Part shown: in pieces, positions 20,292 to 30,173 of the stretch
Numbering within the stretch: the stretch's first letter is position 1
How the letters are laid out: the number at the start of each line of letters is the position of its first letter
Origin: Phycisphaerae bacterium
Lineage (GTDB): Bacteria; Planctomycetota; Phycisphaerae; UBA1845; UTPLA1
Reading direction: 5' to 3'
Length of the DNA: 64,000 bases
Assembly: GCA_019636475.1 (NCBI GenBank)
Contig: JAHBXN010000001.1
Span: 496,001 to 560,000, forward strand
Made by a program: the position numbers and the translations under genes
The notes under the pieces: generated by a model
What the model saw: the letters and a program-made list of their open reading frames with translations, nothing else
Database searches by the model: none
Told to the model about the DNA's origin: nothing

Positions 20292-21179
20292 TCACTCCAC
20301 TGCCGAAAGCGACAATCGACCTTTAACGTCACGAACCACGCGCCACTGAACCGCAGTTGGATCCTGCCCCAATAGCAATGTTGTGTTTGGTTGCTGAGCC
20401 TCGTTCAGGAGCCGCTCTTTGTTTAGCATATTCTCATAGGGAAGCAGATCATACGACATGTTAAACCGCAGTCCGACGTGCGCGGAAGTTGGCATCAGGT
20501 CGGCCGGCAGGATCGCCCGGCTGTCTCCGCTCTCGAATATCACGCCCTGCTGATGTCGCGTGTGTCCGGGAAACTGCCGGACATGAACCCCCGGGACGAT
20601 TTCCTGGTCACCTTCCACGAAACTCAGCACACCCGCCGCTTCCAGCGGAGCAAGATTCTCCTTGCGGTAGGTCCCGGTCATGACCGCGTGACCAGACACG
20701 GCATCGCTCCACTCGCCACGCTGCACGACGTACTTCGCGCGAGGAAATGTCGGTTCGAATCCGACGTGGCCCGCCGGCATCGTCCCGCCTCCCGCATGAT
20801 CAAAATGTAGGTGCGTCAAAATCACAAAATCGATCGATTCGCGCTCAATGCCCGCGGCCGCCAGTGAATCTGCCAGCCAGTGCTTGCTGAAATCGAAGAA
20901 CCCGTGCTCCTTGGCGTCGAACTTCGTCGCATGTCCGCAGCCGGATTCAACGATAAGCCGCTTGCCCCCTGCCTCTACATAAAAACAACTCGTTGCAAGC
21001 GGGATGCGGTTGGATTCGTCACATTGCACCAGCTTCGACCAGATCGGCTTCGGAATGATGCCGAACATGGCCCCGCCGTCGAGTCGAAGATGACCGCCGT
21101 CGAGAACCTGTATCACGAGGTCCCCCATATGAATTCGAGGAGGTGCTTCGGTCGGGCCGAGTCGGGCGGTTTGGATCAT
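20292..21179 (-). CDS. Metallo-beta-lactamase-fold hydrolase (lactonase-like)
   Basis: Zinc-dependent hydrolase of the MBL superfamily, about 295 residues. The metal-binding signature THLHFDHAGG (HxHxDH) is intact near the middle, followed by FPGHTRHQQG with the next His ligand and ILPADLMPTSAH with the bridging Asp. The arrangement and the long N-terminal part resemble N-acyl-homoserine-lactone lactonases and related carboxylesterases; the substrate is not determinable. ATG 21179 is preferred over an upstream TTG; ATG 21128 is also possible because similarity begins near MGDLVIQVLDGG. It lies divergently from the MmgE/PrpD gene. Confidence 0.85.
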   Translation of the reverse strand: MIQTARLGPTEAPPRIHMGDLVIQVLDGGHLRLDGGAMFGIIPKPIWSKLVQCDESNRIPLATSCFYVEAGGKRLIVESGCGHATKFDAKEHGFFDFSKHWLADSLAAAGIERESIDFVILTHLHFDHAGGGTMPAGHVGFEPTFPRAKYVVQRGEWSDAVSGHAVMTGTYRKENLAPLEAAGVLSFVEGDQEIVPGVHVRQFPGHTRHQQGVIFESGDSRAILPADLMPTSAHVGLRFNMSYDLLPYENMLNKERLLNEAQQPNTTLLLGQDPTAVQWRVVRDVKGRLSLSAVE

Positions 21180-21251
21180 GCCCAATCTTTTAGTGCCTTG
21201 GAAGTGGATCGACAAGCCGGTGCCCAGAAACCGACTGCCGATCTCGAACCA

Positions 21252-21280
21252 CTTTCAGCGACACGTCACGTCGATATAAT
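21252..21280 (+). promoter_or_regulatory. Possible promoter for the MmgE/PrpD gene
   Basis: A perfect TATAAT (21275-21280) lies 17 nt downstream of a weak -35 (CTTTCA, 21252-21257), about 130 nt before the coding start at 21413. The -10 is convincing, the -35 is not. Confidence 0.35.
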
Positions 21281-21412
21281 CCGACCCGCGCGAAATGCTG
21301 CGGCCCGGCGGGCCCGGATTTCCGCGAATACCCGAATTGCCGGGCGACGGGAATGCGACGAAGGAGCTTCGCATCCAATCAGAAATGAACGCCATTTTCA
21401 CGGAGCCGAACG

Positions 21413-22918
21413 ATGCTTCTGGCCGAAAAACTCGCGGACTGGACGAACAAAATCAAATACACCGACCTCACGCCGGAAGCGATTCACGAGACCAAACGGC
21501 GCTTCATTGATTCCCTGGGCACCGCGCTCGGAGCCTATAAGAGCAAGCCCGCCTCGATCGCCCGCGCCACGGCCCTGTCCGTCCCGTGCCCCAGGGGCGG
21601 ATCGGTGATTCTCGGCACGAAGCATCGTTCCACGCCCGCGCTCGCCGCATTCGCAAACGGCGCGCACGTGCGGTACCTCGACTACAACGACACCTATCTC
21701 TCGCTCGAACCCGCCCACCCGTCCGACAACATCGCCGCGACGCTTGCCGCCGCACAGGCCAACGGACGATCCGGAAAGGATCTCATCCTCGCCACTGTCA
21801 TTGCCTACGAAATTCAATGCCGCCTTTGCGACGCGGCCTCGCTCCGAGCGCACGGCTGGGATCACGTCATCTACGGCAACTACAGCGCCACGCTCGGCGC
21901 TTCGAAGCTTTACGGCCTTCGCACGGACCAGATGATTCATGCCCAGGGCCTCGCGGGTGTGTGTAACAACGCCACGCGACAGACACGCACCGGACAGATC
22001 TCCATGTGGAAGGCCTGCGCCTTCTCCAACGTATGCCGTGGCGCCCTCTTTGCAGTCAACCTTGCTCGCCAGGGTTTCACCGGTCCCAACGAAATCTTCG
22101 AAGGCCCCAAAGGCCTTTTCAACATGCTCACTCGGTGCGCATTCGACGTGGAGCTCGGCTCGAAGAGCAGGGGCTACATGATTAACAAAACCTACATCAA
22201 GTTCTGGCCCGCCGAATACCATGCTCAGAGTTCCATCGATGCGGCCCTTCAGATTCGCAAGGAATTCATGGCCGACGGCTGGTCATACAACGACATCGAT
22301 CGCGTCGAGATGGAATCCTTTGAGGCGGCAGTGTCCATCATCGGCAGCGAAAAGGAGAAATGGCGCCCGACCAGCCGCGAAACGGCCGACCACAGCATGG
22401 GATACATGACCGTCGCCGCGCTCGTCGATGGCGATGTCACCCGAGAAACATTTGAACCGCGAAAGTTCACGGACCCGAAATACCTCGATATTCTGGACCG
22501 AACGACCATCGTCGAGGCCGACGACCTGAACGCCGGCTATCCGGACGGCATTCCAAATCGCCTGCGTGTGCACCTGCGCAGCGGAAAGGTCTACGAAAAG
22601 ACCGTCAAGTATCCTCGCGGTCATGCGGGCAATCCAATGTCTGACGATGAAGTCGAACACAAGTTCCGCACCCTGGCCAAAGGGGTCATCTCCGACGCGC
22701 AGCAGGACAAGCTGCTTGCAGAAATGTGGAAGCTCGATTCGATGAAGAAGGTCGACAATCTCTGGCAGTTCGAAGTCGGCGCAAAGATTCCCGCCTCAAC
22801 CGGAAAAGCGTCCGCGAGGTCCGCGGGCAGGAAGCCCGTGAAGTCGAAGGCCGCCACGCCGAAAGCGGCAAAACGCAAGGCCGCGAAATCCGGGTCCAGG
22901 AGCGCCAGGAAAAAGTAA
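21413..22918 (+). CDS. MmgE/PrpD family protein with Lys/Ala-rich C-terminal tail
   Basis: Member of the 2-methylcitrate dehydratase (PrpD)/MmgE family, 501 residues. The all-helical N-terminal domain is visible (FIDSLGTALGAY, NGAHVRYLDYNDTY, HPSDNIAATLAAAQ), as are later family motifs (HAQGLAGV, KFWPAEYHAQ, HSMGYMTVAALVDG). The start ATG 21413 has GGAG 7 nt upstream. No prpB, prpC or acnD lies nearby, so a methylcitrate-cycle role is not supported; the family also includes aconitate isomerase-type and uncharacterised enzymes. The last 45 residues (about 457-501) are odd: almost only Lys, Arg, Ala, Ser and Gly, with PK/AK steps like histone-H1-type bacterial tails. Confidence 0.88.
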   Translation: MLLAEKLADWTNKIKYTDLTPEAIHETKRRFIDSLGTALGAYKSKPASIARATALSVPCPRGGSVILGTKHRSTPALAAFANGAHVRYLDYNDTYLSLEPAHPSDNIAATLAAAQANGRSGKDLILATVIAYEIQCRLCDAASLRAHGWDHVIYGNYSATLGASKLYGLRTDQMIHAQGLAGVCNNATRQTRTGQISMWKACAFSNVCRGALFAVNLARQGFTGPNEIFEGPKGLFNMLTRCAFDVELGSKSRGYMINKTYIKFWPAEYHAQSSIDAALQIRKEFMADGWSYNDIDRVEMESFEAAVSIIGSEKEKWRPTSRETADHSMGYMTVAALVDGDVTRETFEPRKFTDPKYLDILDRTTIVEADDLNAGYPDGIPNRLRVHLRSGKVYEKTVKYPRGHAGNPMSDDEVEHKFRTLAKGVISDAQQDKLLAEMWKLDSMKKVDNLWQFEVGAKIPASTGKASARSAGRKPVKSKAATPKAAKRKAAKSGSRSARKK

Positions 22919-23095
22919 TCGAACGCGATGTTTCAAGCTCCTCCCGAACCGGGTGAAGTCGCGTTCAACGTCCAGAATGAAAAATTAAGGCCTGCACACT
23001 TCGCGAAGTTTGCATTCGCTGGCCGGGCCCGCATATCCTGATGGAACATCCATCATGCGTCTGCGGGGTTGCCTGCAATTTTCGGAGGGAACGAC

Positions 23096-23938
23096 ATGAA
23101 CTTTCGCATCATGCACGGGCTCTGCCTCCTGGCCGTGCTCTCAATCAACATGCCCGCCGTGATCGCGACGCCCATCGAAATCGACGTCGATACCGGCCTA
23201 TCGAGCGTGACAGTGCAGTATTGCCTCGGCGCGAACTGCGCGAACGATTCTTCCCCCGTCATTGGTCTCACCGTGCTCAAGCTGGACTCCATCGCCTCAC
23301 CGGCTCAGATCCAACTGCACGACTTCTTCTTCGCGCTCACTGAGGATATTCAGCTCAATCTCACCGGCCTGTCCGCAGTGGGCGCCGGCATGATGTTCGA
23401 GTACGCGACGCCCGGCGTCCCGACGGAACCCGAGCCGGTCGGACCCGGCGGAGGATTCTCGCTATTCGACGTTCCCGCGAACCAGTCGGGCATCGTCTCA
23501 TACACCGCCACCGGAACCACATGCCTGCTCCTGACCTTCGCCGGCTATCCCTGCGCCGGTGCCATTGATCTGTCACAGCAGGGCACTCAGCTCGGATACT
23601 TCACCGGCATCGTCGAGACGCTGCCCGGTCGCGTCGTTCGGCTCACGCTCCATCCCGAGATCAGCGGCCCGCTCGACCCGGCCAACCCCGCCCTCGGGAC
23701 CGTCAGCATCACCGGCACGGTCGTCGGAATGGCCGCGATTCCCCTGCGCGGCGATGCCAATCTCGATGGCGCCGTCGACGCCGCCGACATACAGCCGTTC
23801 GTCGATACCCTGCTGGATCCAGGGGCGCAAAGCTGGCAGCGCCGATTCGCGGTGGATATGGACGATGACGACACGTTCGACAGTTTCGACGCCGCACGGC
23901 TCGTCGATTGCCTGATCGAGGGACAATGCGGCGACTGA
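23096..23938 (+). CDS. Exported protein with C-terminal dockerin-like repeat
   Basis: Secreted protein of 280 residues. ATG 23096 follows GGAGGG by 7 nt and opens a signal peptide (MNFRIMHGLCLLAVLSINMP, cleaved after about ATA). The central part is beta-rich with no family I recognise. The C-terminus, from about residue 220, has two calcium-loop units of dockerin type I style: GDANLDGAVDAADIQPFVDT and DMDDDDTFDSFDAARLVDC. Such ends recur in planctomycete exported proteins and are probably protein-protein or calcium-stabilised modules; a cohesin partner is not visible here. Function unknown. Confidence 0.75.
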   Translation: MNFRIMHGLCLLAVLSINMPAVIATPIEIDVDTGLSSVTVQYCLGANCANDSSPVIGLTVLKLDSIASPAQIQLHDFFFALTEDIQLNLTGLSAVGAGMMFEYATPGVPTEPEPVGPGGGFSLFDVPANQSGIVSYTATGTTCLLLTFAGYPCAGAIDLSQQGTQLGYFTGIVETLPGRVVRLTLHPEISGPLDPANPALGTVSITGTVVGMAAIPLRGDANLDGAVDAADIQPFVDTLLDPGAQSWQRRFAVDMDDDDTFDSFDAARLVDCLIEGQCGD

Positions 23939-24236
23939 CCGTCGGCGATGGTCGACCGGCGCGAGTCCCCCTTGACCGGCGTCCGGACTGATTCGCTCCG
24001 AGTCAAGCGACCGAAATCCGGCGTGACATCGAACCTTCGCCGAGCTAGAATCCGGGTGTTTGGAATGTGCAGGGATGCGGGCACGTTGTATGAAACGCCC
24101 TCGCCCTTCCAGGATTGCCGGTGGCCACGAGGTTCAGCCGGCTCCCCACCTCAGCGCCGAACACCGAGTTCGGGAATTCCGGTCTCATCGACGTGTGCTC
24201 GGGAAATATCTGCGGGTGGGTAGACTGACAGGTTCA

Positions 24237-24896
24237 TTGAGGTTGGAGAGCGCTTCCACGGACAGAGAAACAACACGTCGATTCCGAAAGCCGGTTGTCG
24301 GGCTCGCCGGCGGCGTCGGTGCCGGCAAGAGTTCGGTGGCGCAGATCATGTCCGACCTGGGCGGCGGCGTGATTTCGTCCGACGAGCTGAGCCATGAGGA
24401 GATCAACGCGTCCGATGTGAAGAACACCCTGGTTCGCTGGTGGGGTCCTTCCATCCTCGCCGCGGATGGCTCGGTCGATCGAAAGCAGATCGCGGCCTTG
24501 GTGTTCTCTGATCCGGCGCAGAGGCATCGCCTCGAATCGCTGATTCACCCGCGAGTCGCTGTCCGACGGCTTGACCGGATGGCCGAACTCGATGCGCAGC
24601 CGCGCACGAAGTTCCTGGTCATTGACAGCCCGCTGTTGTACGAATCCGACCTCGACCTCGAATGCGATGCGGTCGTCTTCGTGGACGCCGATGATGAGGT
24701 CAGACGGCAGAGGTCCGAAAAGTTGCGCGGCTGGCCCGAAGGGGAGATGGTCCGCCGGGAAAAATCGCAACAGCCCCTAGACATGAAACGTGCGAGAGCC
24801 GATTATACCTGTAAGAACAATTCCAATCTGGCCGACCTGCGAAAACAAGTTGAGCAAGTGATATCCCAAATCATCGCGGGCTTCGGTTCAATCTGA
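24237..24896 (+). CDS. coaE: Dephospho-CoA kinase (CoaE)
   Basis: Cytosolic P-loop kinase that phosphorylates the ribose 3'-OH of dephospho-CoA, the last step of CoA synthesis. The Walker A is GLAGGVGAGKSS; SSDELSHEEI, LIHPRV and VIDSPLLYESDLDLECD match the substrate lid and core of the family. The start is uncertain. The conserved domain begins about 19 codons after TTG 24237, which follows ACAGG by 4 nt. A GTG at 24216 and frames reaching back to 24060 are open but would add non-homologous residues. It is followed after 154 nt by rho on the same strand. Confidence 0.9.
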   Translation: MRLESASTDRETTRRFRKPVVGLAGGVGAGKSSVAQIMSDLGGGVISSDELSHEEINASDVKNTLVRWWGPSILAADGSVDRKQIAALVFSDPAQRHRLESLIHPRVAVRRLDRMAELDAQPRTKFLVIDSPLLYESDLDLECDAVVFVDADDEVRRQRSEKLRGWPEGEMVRREKSQQPLDMKRARADYTCKNNSNLADLRKQVEQVISQIIAGFGSI

Positions 24897-25050
24897 GGCT
24901 GTTCTTCCACGATCCCTGCGGCGACGTTCAACATAGAGCTCGGCTCGACTGGCGCGGATCAATTTTCACCAGGGAACATTTCCATCCGAACAAGATTCGA
25001 CAGGATTCACATCATGCGTCTGTATTGCCCAATCACTGAAGGAGCGGTCC

Positions 25051-26610
25051 ATGTCTAAGCAGCAAGGTGGGGGCGGTCACCGACCGCGAAAGAAAATTCG
25101 GCGATCCGGCGGAAACCCCGGCGGTCAACATCGCATTCGACCGAACGGTGGCCAGCCGGCTCGGGAAGCGTCCGTCGTCATCGAGCCCGATGACACACCC
25201 CTTGAAGAAATGGACTCCGCCGTCGATGAAGCGCCGATCGAGGAACATGCCATGGACGATACCCAGCAAGCTCAGCCTCCGCGCCAGCAACCCGCATCCC
25301 GTCCGGTCGATCCCGAAACGCATGAGCGGTACGAAAAAATCAAACGCGGTGACCTCCACATTACTGACTTGCAGAAGATGTCCATTCCCGAGTTGCATGA
25401 GATCGCAAACGCCGAGGGTGTCACCGATTACGCCCTCGTCAAAAAGCAGGACCTCATCTTCCGAATACTCAAGGAGCGCATCAATCGTCACGGACAAGGC
25501 CTCATGTACGGCGAAGGCGTTCTCGAAATCCTTCCGGACGGCTTCGGCTTCCTGCGCTCGCCTGAATACAACTACATCCCCTGCCCCGATGACATTTACA
25601 TCAGCCCGTCGCAGATTCGCCGATTCGGCCTGCGCTCCGGACACATCATCGCCGGCCAGATCCGCCCCCCCAAGGAAAGCGAAAAATACTTCGCCCTTCT
25701 GAGAGTCGAGGCCATCTGCTTCGAAGAGCCCGACAAAGTCACCGAAAAGACCAACTTCGAGGATCTCACGCCGCTACACCCCACGCGACGCATCGTCCTC
25801 GAAACGGCCTCCGCCGAGATCAACATGCGCGTCATCGATCTCGTCACGCCAATCGGCTTCGGCCAGCGCATGCTCATTGTCGCGCCGCCGCGAACCGGCA
25901 AGACCGTGCTCCTTCAGAAAATTGCCAATTCCATCACGACCAATCACCCGGATTCCTACGTCATCATCCTCTTGATCGACGAACGACCGGAGGAAGTGAC
26001 CGAAATGCAGCGGCACACCAAGGCCGAAGTGGTTTCGTCCACCTTCGACGAGCCTGCAAGCCGCCATGTGCAGGTAGCGGAAATGGTGATCGAAAAGGCG
26101 AAGCGCCTCGTCGAATACGGGCGAGATGTCGTCATCCTGCTCGATTCCATCACCAGACTGGCCCGCGCCTACAACACCGAAGTGCCGCACTCCGGCAAGA
26201 TTCTCACCGGTGGCGTGGATGCCAACGCCCTGCAGAAGCCGAAGCGGTTCTTCGGCGCCGCACGCAACATTGAAGAAGGCGGATCGCTCACCATCATCGG
26301 AACCGCCCTGGTGGACACCGGCTCGAAAATGGACGAAGTCATCTTCGAAGAGTTCAAAGGCACCGGAAACAGCGAACTGCACCTCGACCGCAGACTCGTC
26401 GAAAAACGAACCTGGCCCGCAATCGACATCGCCGCTTCCGGCACCCGAAAGGAGGAAATCCTGCTCGATCCGAAAGAACTGGAACTCGTGTACAAACTCC
26501 GCCGGGTCCTTGTCGACATGAACCCCGTCGAGGCCATGTCCATGCTGACGGCCCGTTTGCAGAAGGTGCGCACAAACGCCGAGTTCCTGATGACGATGAA
26601 CCTGGCGTAG
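25051..26610 (+). CDS. rho: Transcription termination factor Rho
   Basis: Hexameric RNA-dependent ATPase/helicase that ends transcription. Residues 1-100 are a Gly/Arg then acidic, Gln/Pro-rich extension typical of Rho proteins outside the enterobacteria (519 residues here against 419 in E. coli). They are followed by the Rho N-terminal helical domain ([17 protein letters not shown]), the cold-shock-like RNA-binding domain ([17 protein letters not shown]), the Walker [12 protein letters not shown], the Walker [17 protein letters not shown] and the Q/R-loop stretch [25 protein letters not shown] 25051 has GGAG 6 nt upstream. The gene is complete. Confidence 0.98.
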   Translation: MSKQQGGGGHRPRKKIRRSGGNPGGQHRIRPNGGQPAREASVVIEPDDTPLEEMDSAVDEAPIEEHAMDDTQQAQPPRQQPASRPVDPETHERYEKIKRGDLHITDLQKMSIPELHEIANAEGVTDYALVKKQDLIFRILKERINRHGQGLMYGEGVLEILPDGFGFLRSPEYNYIPCPDDIYISPSQIRRFGLRSGHIIAGQIRPPKESEKYFALLRVEAICFEEPDKVTEKTNFEDLTPLHPTRRIVLETASAEINMRVIDLVTPIGFGQRMLIVAPPRTGKTVLLQKIANSITTNHPDSYVIILLIDERPEEVTEMQRHTKAEVVSSTFDEPASRHVQVAEMVIEKAKRLVEYGRDVVILLDSITRLARAYNTEVPHSGKILTGGVDANALQKPKRFFGAARNIEEGGSLTIIGTALVDTGSKMDEVIFEEFKGTGNSELHLDRRLVEKRTWPAIDIAASGTRKEEILLDPKELELVYKLRRVLVDMNPVEAMSMLTARLQKVRTNAEFLMTMNLA

Positions 26611-26668
26611 CGCGTGCCGCGGCCAAAGTTCCACAGCAATCGTCGCCTTTGATTAGCCGGCTTGGTCC

Positions 26669-28267
26669 ATGCCCAGAGTGCCGAAACGAACTCGATTCAT
26701 GGATCCAACCGCGAAATCCGGCGGCGATGGCCGGTGGGATCGGCCGCTGGGTCTCGCCGCTGCGGTTTTCGTCTTGATTACCGTCGGATTAATGTGCCTG
26801 TTTCCAGTGCGCTCCGACGACATCTTCATGCATCTCGAACTCGGGCGTCGCTTCTTCCACGAAGGCGGAATCCCCGAGGTCGACCCTTTCCTGTTCAGCA
26901 TCCCGAATTACCACTGGCAGGTCATTCACGAATGGGCATCGCACCTGGTTGCCTACGGTATATTCGCGATCGGTGGCTGGAACGCACTGATCACCACAAA
27001 AGCAGTGCTGATCCTCGCGATGGCCGCGACTCCCATGCTCGTCGCACGACGAGCACGCCACATGGCATGGGTTGTCCCGCCGGTTGTCCTGATCGCAAGT
27101 GGTGCAGCCTGTCAGCGGTTCATCGAACGATCTTCACTCGTCTCGGACTGCTTCACCACGATCGTCGTCGCCATCGTGTTGTCAGATCGGCGAGGGGCCG
27201 CCCGCCTCAAATACTTTCTGCCTCTGCTCTTCGCGATCTGGGTCAATTTCCACCCCGGATTCTACCCCGGACTCGCTGTCTGCCTGATCGCCCTGCTGTT
27301 CCGACTGCGACGCCCGCGAGAAACGGAAACACGACGATTCGCGGGCTGCGTCGTCGCTTCCGCGCTCGCCTGTTTCCTCAATCCCAGAGCCTGGCAGGGC
27401 GTGATATACCCGCTGCGACCGATCGTGGACCACACCTGGGACGTTCACCGCCGTTTCAACATGGAATGGTTGCCGACGCTCGACCCACGAAATCAGGCGG
27501 GCCTCATGGCGGTCTTCTTCCTTGTGCTCGTTGGATTGTCCATCCTGCTGCTGATCGTACGCCGCCGAGAAAAACCGTGGATTCATGCCGCGCTTCTGGC
27601 CGTGTTCGGCTATCTCGGGCTCTCCGCCATCCGCTTCCTCCCGACAGCCGCGTACGCTCTCGCAACCATCGCTGCCGACCTGTGCAATGGCGAACCGCAT
27701 GTCGCAACGGCGACATCGATCCGTTCGCGAACACTCATCAGTCGAATCGCCGCTGGAATCACAACCCTCGTCGCAGTCTCCATCGGCGTGAAAATCATGA
27801 TCGCCGGCTACGCGCCCTCCCACGCCGCCCGGCGACTTGGCGGCGGCCTCGAAACCAATGCCCACCCCATCCACGCCGCTCAGTTCCTGGACTCGATCGG
27901 ATTGTCCTCCAATCTTTTCAACCAGCATGGCTACGGAGCATATCTGGCGTGGCAATGGCACGGCCGCAGAAAGCTATTCTCCCACGGATTCGTCGACGAT
28001 CTCGATTTCTTTGGGCGAAACTATCTGGGTGCGTCTTCATCCCCCGCAGAGTTCGCTCGGATCGTGAGAGAATTCCGCCTCGGAGCATTCCTGCTGAAGC
28101 CGGCACGTGTCACGCGAGATTCCGGCCCGGCGCTGCATCGATTTCTCCTGAACGATCCGGAATGGACGCTCGTTTACGCCCAGCCCGACGGAATGGTGTT
28201 TCTGCGCGAATGTCCGGAAAACGCCGACGCATTCCGAAAGATCGATGCCTTGCCGCCAAACCGGTAA
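26669..28267 (+). CDS. Polytopic membrane protein, possible GT-C-type glycosyltransferase
   Basis: Integral membrane protein of 532 residues with about ten hydrophobic segments, including 28-46, several between 95 and 220, 290-310 and 365-385. After the first membrane span it has [19 protein letters not shown] and then DPFLF and [10 protein letters not shown]. This acidic first-loop pattern is seen in GT-C membrane glycosyltransferases and related uncharacterised proteins that use lipid-linked sugars. The last 150 residues form a soluble domain. Substrate and role are unknown. The start ATG 26669 has a weak ribosome site; ATG 26699 is an alternative. The stop lies 3 nt from the convergent DUF983 gene. 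Confidence 0.6.
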   Translation: MPRVPKRTRFMDPTAKSGGDGRWDRPLGLAAAVFVLITVGLMCLFPVRSDDIFMHLELGRRFFHEGGIPEVDPFLFSIPNYHWQVIHEWASHLVAYGIFAIGGWNALITTKAVLILAMAATPMLVARRARHMAWVVPPVVLIASGAACQRFIERSSLVSDCFTTIVVAIVLSDRRGAARLKYFLPLLFAIWVNFHPGFYPGLAVCLIALLFRLRRPRETETRRFAGCVVASALACFLNPRAWQGVIYPLRPIVDHTWDVHRRFNMEWLPTLDPRNQAGLMAVFFLVLVGLSILLLIVRRREKPWIHAALLAVFGYLGLSAIRFLPTAAYALATIAADLCNGEPHVATATSIRSRTLISRIAAGITTLVAVSIGVKIMIAGYAPSHAARRLGGGLETNAHPIHAAQFLDSIGLSSNLFNQHGYGAYLAWQWHGRRKLFSHGFVDDLDFFGRNYLGASSSPAEFARIVREFRLGAFLLKPARVTRDSGPALHRFLLNDPEWTLVYAQPDGMVFLRECPENADAFRKIDALPPNR

Positions 28268-28270
28268 CCA

Positions 28271-28684
28271 TCACGGCCCATCCGACAGCTCCGGCTTGTT
28301 CGCGGCGTGTCGGTCCGTGTCTGCCGAACCGCCGCCCGTCGGATCAATGTAATAATCAATCGCGATGGCGACGCCCTTGCGGTGCGGCAGCGACACCAGC
28401 ATCACGAGTGCCGCCGCGGGGACTATCGTCATCCAGCCGATCGCCGCGCTATCCGGCGGATTCAGAAACGAGTACAGAAAGAAAAGGCCCGCGACCCCGG
28501 CACTGCTGAAGTACATGAAGAACCATGTGTTGCCGTCGGCCTGAAGTAGCTCAAAACCGCAGTTGGGGCAACGCGCATGGAGTGTGAACCAACTTTGAAA
28601 AATCCGGCCGGCCGCGCACCGAGGGCACCGACGTCGAAGCCCACGCCAGATAAGCGGAATCAGCGACGGCCGATCGAAACTCAT
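28271..28684 (-). CDS. DUF983 family membrane protein
   Basis: Small protein of 137 residues. The N-terminal zinc-ribbon pair RCPRCAAGRIF and ARCPNCGFEL (four Cys) is followed by two hydrophobic segments (AGVAGLFFLYSFL and AIGWMTIVPAAALVMLVSLP), the layout of DUF983. The C-terminal 25 residues are polar. Function is uncharacterised; family members often sit near cytochrome-oxidase genes, which are absent here. It lies 10 nt downstream of clpS on the same strand, so the two are probably one transcript. Confidence 0.8.
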   Translation of the reverse strand: MSFDRPSLIPLIWRGLRRRCPRCAAGRIFQSWFTLHARCPNCGFELLQADGNTWFFMYFSSAGVAGLFFLYSFLNPPDSAAIGWMTIVPAAALVMLVSLPHRKGVAIAIDYYIDPTGGGSADTDRHAANKPELSDGP

Positions 28685-28694
28685 CGTTCTGGAG

Positions 28695-29015
28695 CTATTC
28701 CGTCGGTTCGATTGTGACAGTGAGATTGCGCGACTGGAACTGTTCGAGGTAAAGCTCGGCCCGCTCCCGGTGAACGATAAGCAGCAGGGACACGCCGTTT
28801 TTGTCGGCCTCCTCGGTGCAACGCTGCGCGTCCTCTTTGTTGAGCGGCGTGAGCATCACGATCGTCTCGATCACATCGAGAAAGTCGTTGACATCGTCGT
28901 TATGCAGCAGAACCTTGTACTGAGGTAGATGGCGTGGGCGCGTCGCTTCCGGCGCGGCGACGGTCGCGTTTTCGGTGCCCGCCTTTGATGTTCCCTTGTT
29001 TCCGCCTTTTGCCAT
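28695..29015 (-). CDS. clpS: ATP-dependent Clp protease adaptor ClpS
   Basis: N-degron adaptor that hands substrates to the Clp protease; 106 residues. The conserved core YKVLLHNDDVNDFLDVIETI and ADKNGVSLLLIVHRERAELYLEQF contains the Asn-Asp-Asp substrate-pocket stretch and the ClpA/C contact face. The N-terminal 30 residues are a Gly/Ala/Thr-rich extension. ATG 29015 is chosen because GGGAG lies 8 nt upstream; an in-frame GTG at 29030 overlaps that site. No clpA or clpC lies in the window. Confidence 0.93.
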   Translation of the reverse strand: MAKGGNKGTSKAGTENATVAAPEATRPRHLPQYKVLLHNDDVNDFLDVIETIVMLTPLNKEDAQRCTEEADKNGVSLLLIVHRERAELYLEQFQSRNLTVTIEPTE

Positions 29016-29255
29016 GTCGGCCGCTCCCACTGCTGATTCGTATTACATCTAGTATAGCTTTGCGAGATTCCAACGGGCAAGTTCCAGGATGCGATATCAA
29101 AGGACTCCGATAACGGTATAATCGACGGGGTACCGGTTTTTCAACAGCCGCACCGCAACAAATATCATGTACTCTACCCCGGGCCGCCAAATCCGCTGAA
29201 TTCGGCGCCTCAAATGACAACAATGAACCATCATCAGCCGCCGTGATTTCCACAA

Positions 29256-30173
29256 ATGAGCGAGCCCATTCCTGAACACGCAGACCGACGGACAAACGGC
29301 TCACTGCTCGATCCGGATTTCATGGCCCGGCTGGAGCAACTGGCGATCGTCTCTCGAAAAATCCACGCAAGTCGCCGCAAGGGCGAAAGAAAGAGCAAAC
29401 GACGCGGCGAATCCGCCGAATTCGCCGATTATCGCAACTATGTCGTCGGTGACGACCTGCGACATGTCGATTGGAACATCTACGCACGCCTCGACCGTCT
29501 CTTTCTAAAAATGTTTCTCGAGGAAGAGGACCTCAACGTTTCCGTATTGATCGATGTGTCTCATTCAATGGATGCAGGCCAACCGTCGAAGGCGCTCTTC
29601 GCAAAACGAGTGGCTGCATCCGTGGCGTACATCGGCCTTTGTAATACAGACCGCGTCAACCTGTGTGCCTACGCGGATTCCATTGTCCGGATGAACTCAG
29701 GCTTGCGCGGACGGCGCCAGATGCCCCACGTTGTCCGTTTTCTTGAGGAATTGCCGCTTGAAGGCGGAAGTCGATTCGCCGTGGCCGCCAGGCAATTCGC
29801 CCTGCGCCAGCGGCAAAAAGGCGTCGTCCTCATCCTCTCCGACTTCATGGACAAGGGCGGCTGGGAAAACGGGCTGCGATTTCTCATTGGTCGTGAAATG
29901 GACATCTACGCCATCCAGATTCTCAGCCCTCAAGAAGTCAATCCCGATTTCACCGGCGACTTGAAACTCGTGGACTGCGAAGACGACGAGGCCGCTGAAG
30001 TCTCCATCAGCAAGCCCTTGATCGATAAGTACAAGGCCGGCCTTCACTCCTACTGCGAAGCTATTCGCTCGCACTGCATGTCGCGAGGCGTGACCTATCA
30101 CTACACGCTCACCACCACGCCGTTCGAGTCCCTGATTCTGAAATTTCTACGACAGCGAGGACTGTTCCGATGA
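29256..30173 (+). CDS. DUF58 domain protein (VWA-like)
   Basis: Protein of 305 residues with the DUF58 signature GEFADYRNYVVGDDLRHVDWN-like stretch (about residues 52-75), then a VWA-like fold with the MIDAS-type motif DVSHSMD near residue 97 and LSDFMDKGG later. DUF58 proteins usually accompany a MoxR AAA ATPase and Bat-type VWA membrane proteins in chaperone/metal-insertion or stress systems. Here the BatA-like gene follows with a 4-nt overlap (ATGA), but no MoxR gene lies upstream, where clpS is divergent. It is presumably a cytoplasmic, membrane-associated factor. Confidence 0.9.
   Translation: MSEPIPEHADRRTNGSLLDPDFMARLEQLAIVSRKIHASRRKGERKSKRRGESAEFADYRNYVVGDDLRHVDWNIYARLDRLFLKMFLEEEDLNVSVLIDVSHSMDAGQPSKALFAKRVAASVAYIGLCNTDRVNLCAYADSIVRMNSGLRGRRQMPHVVRFLEELPLEGGSRFAVAARQFALRQRQKGVVLILSDFMDKGGWENGLRFLIGREMDIYAIQILSPQEVNPDFTGDLKLVDCEDDEAAEVSISKPLIDKYKAGLHSYCEAIRSHCMSRGVTYHYTLTTTPFESLILKFLRQRGLFR

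Noticed and set aside
20092-20295. 67-codon minus-strand frame overlapping the stop of the lactamase-fold gene by GTGA
   Set aside because: The overlap is suggestive, but the product is Arg/Ser/Gly-rich without any domain and the region shows no coding signal.
24117-24233. Stretch resembling 5S rRNA in length and in scattered motifs (GGTGGCC, CCGAACAC, GTAGACTGACAGG)
   Set aside because: The conserved helices cannot be formed: helix I has several mismatches, helix III lacks its pairing partner and there is no helix IV hairpin. It more likely belongs to the upstream or N-terminal region of coaE.
26662-28509. 615-codon frame overlapping the membrane protein gene in another frame
   Set aside because: It is very rich in Arg, Pro and His as expected for an out-of-frame shadow in GC-rich DNA, whereas the other frame gives coherent membrane segments.
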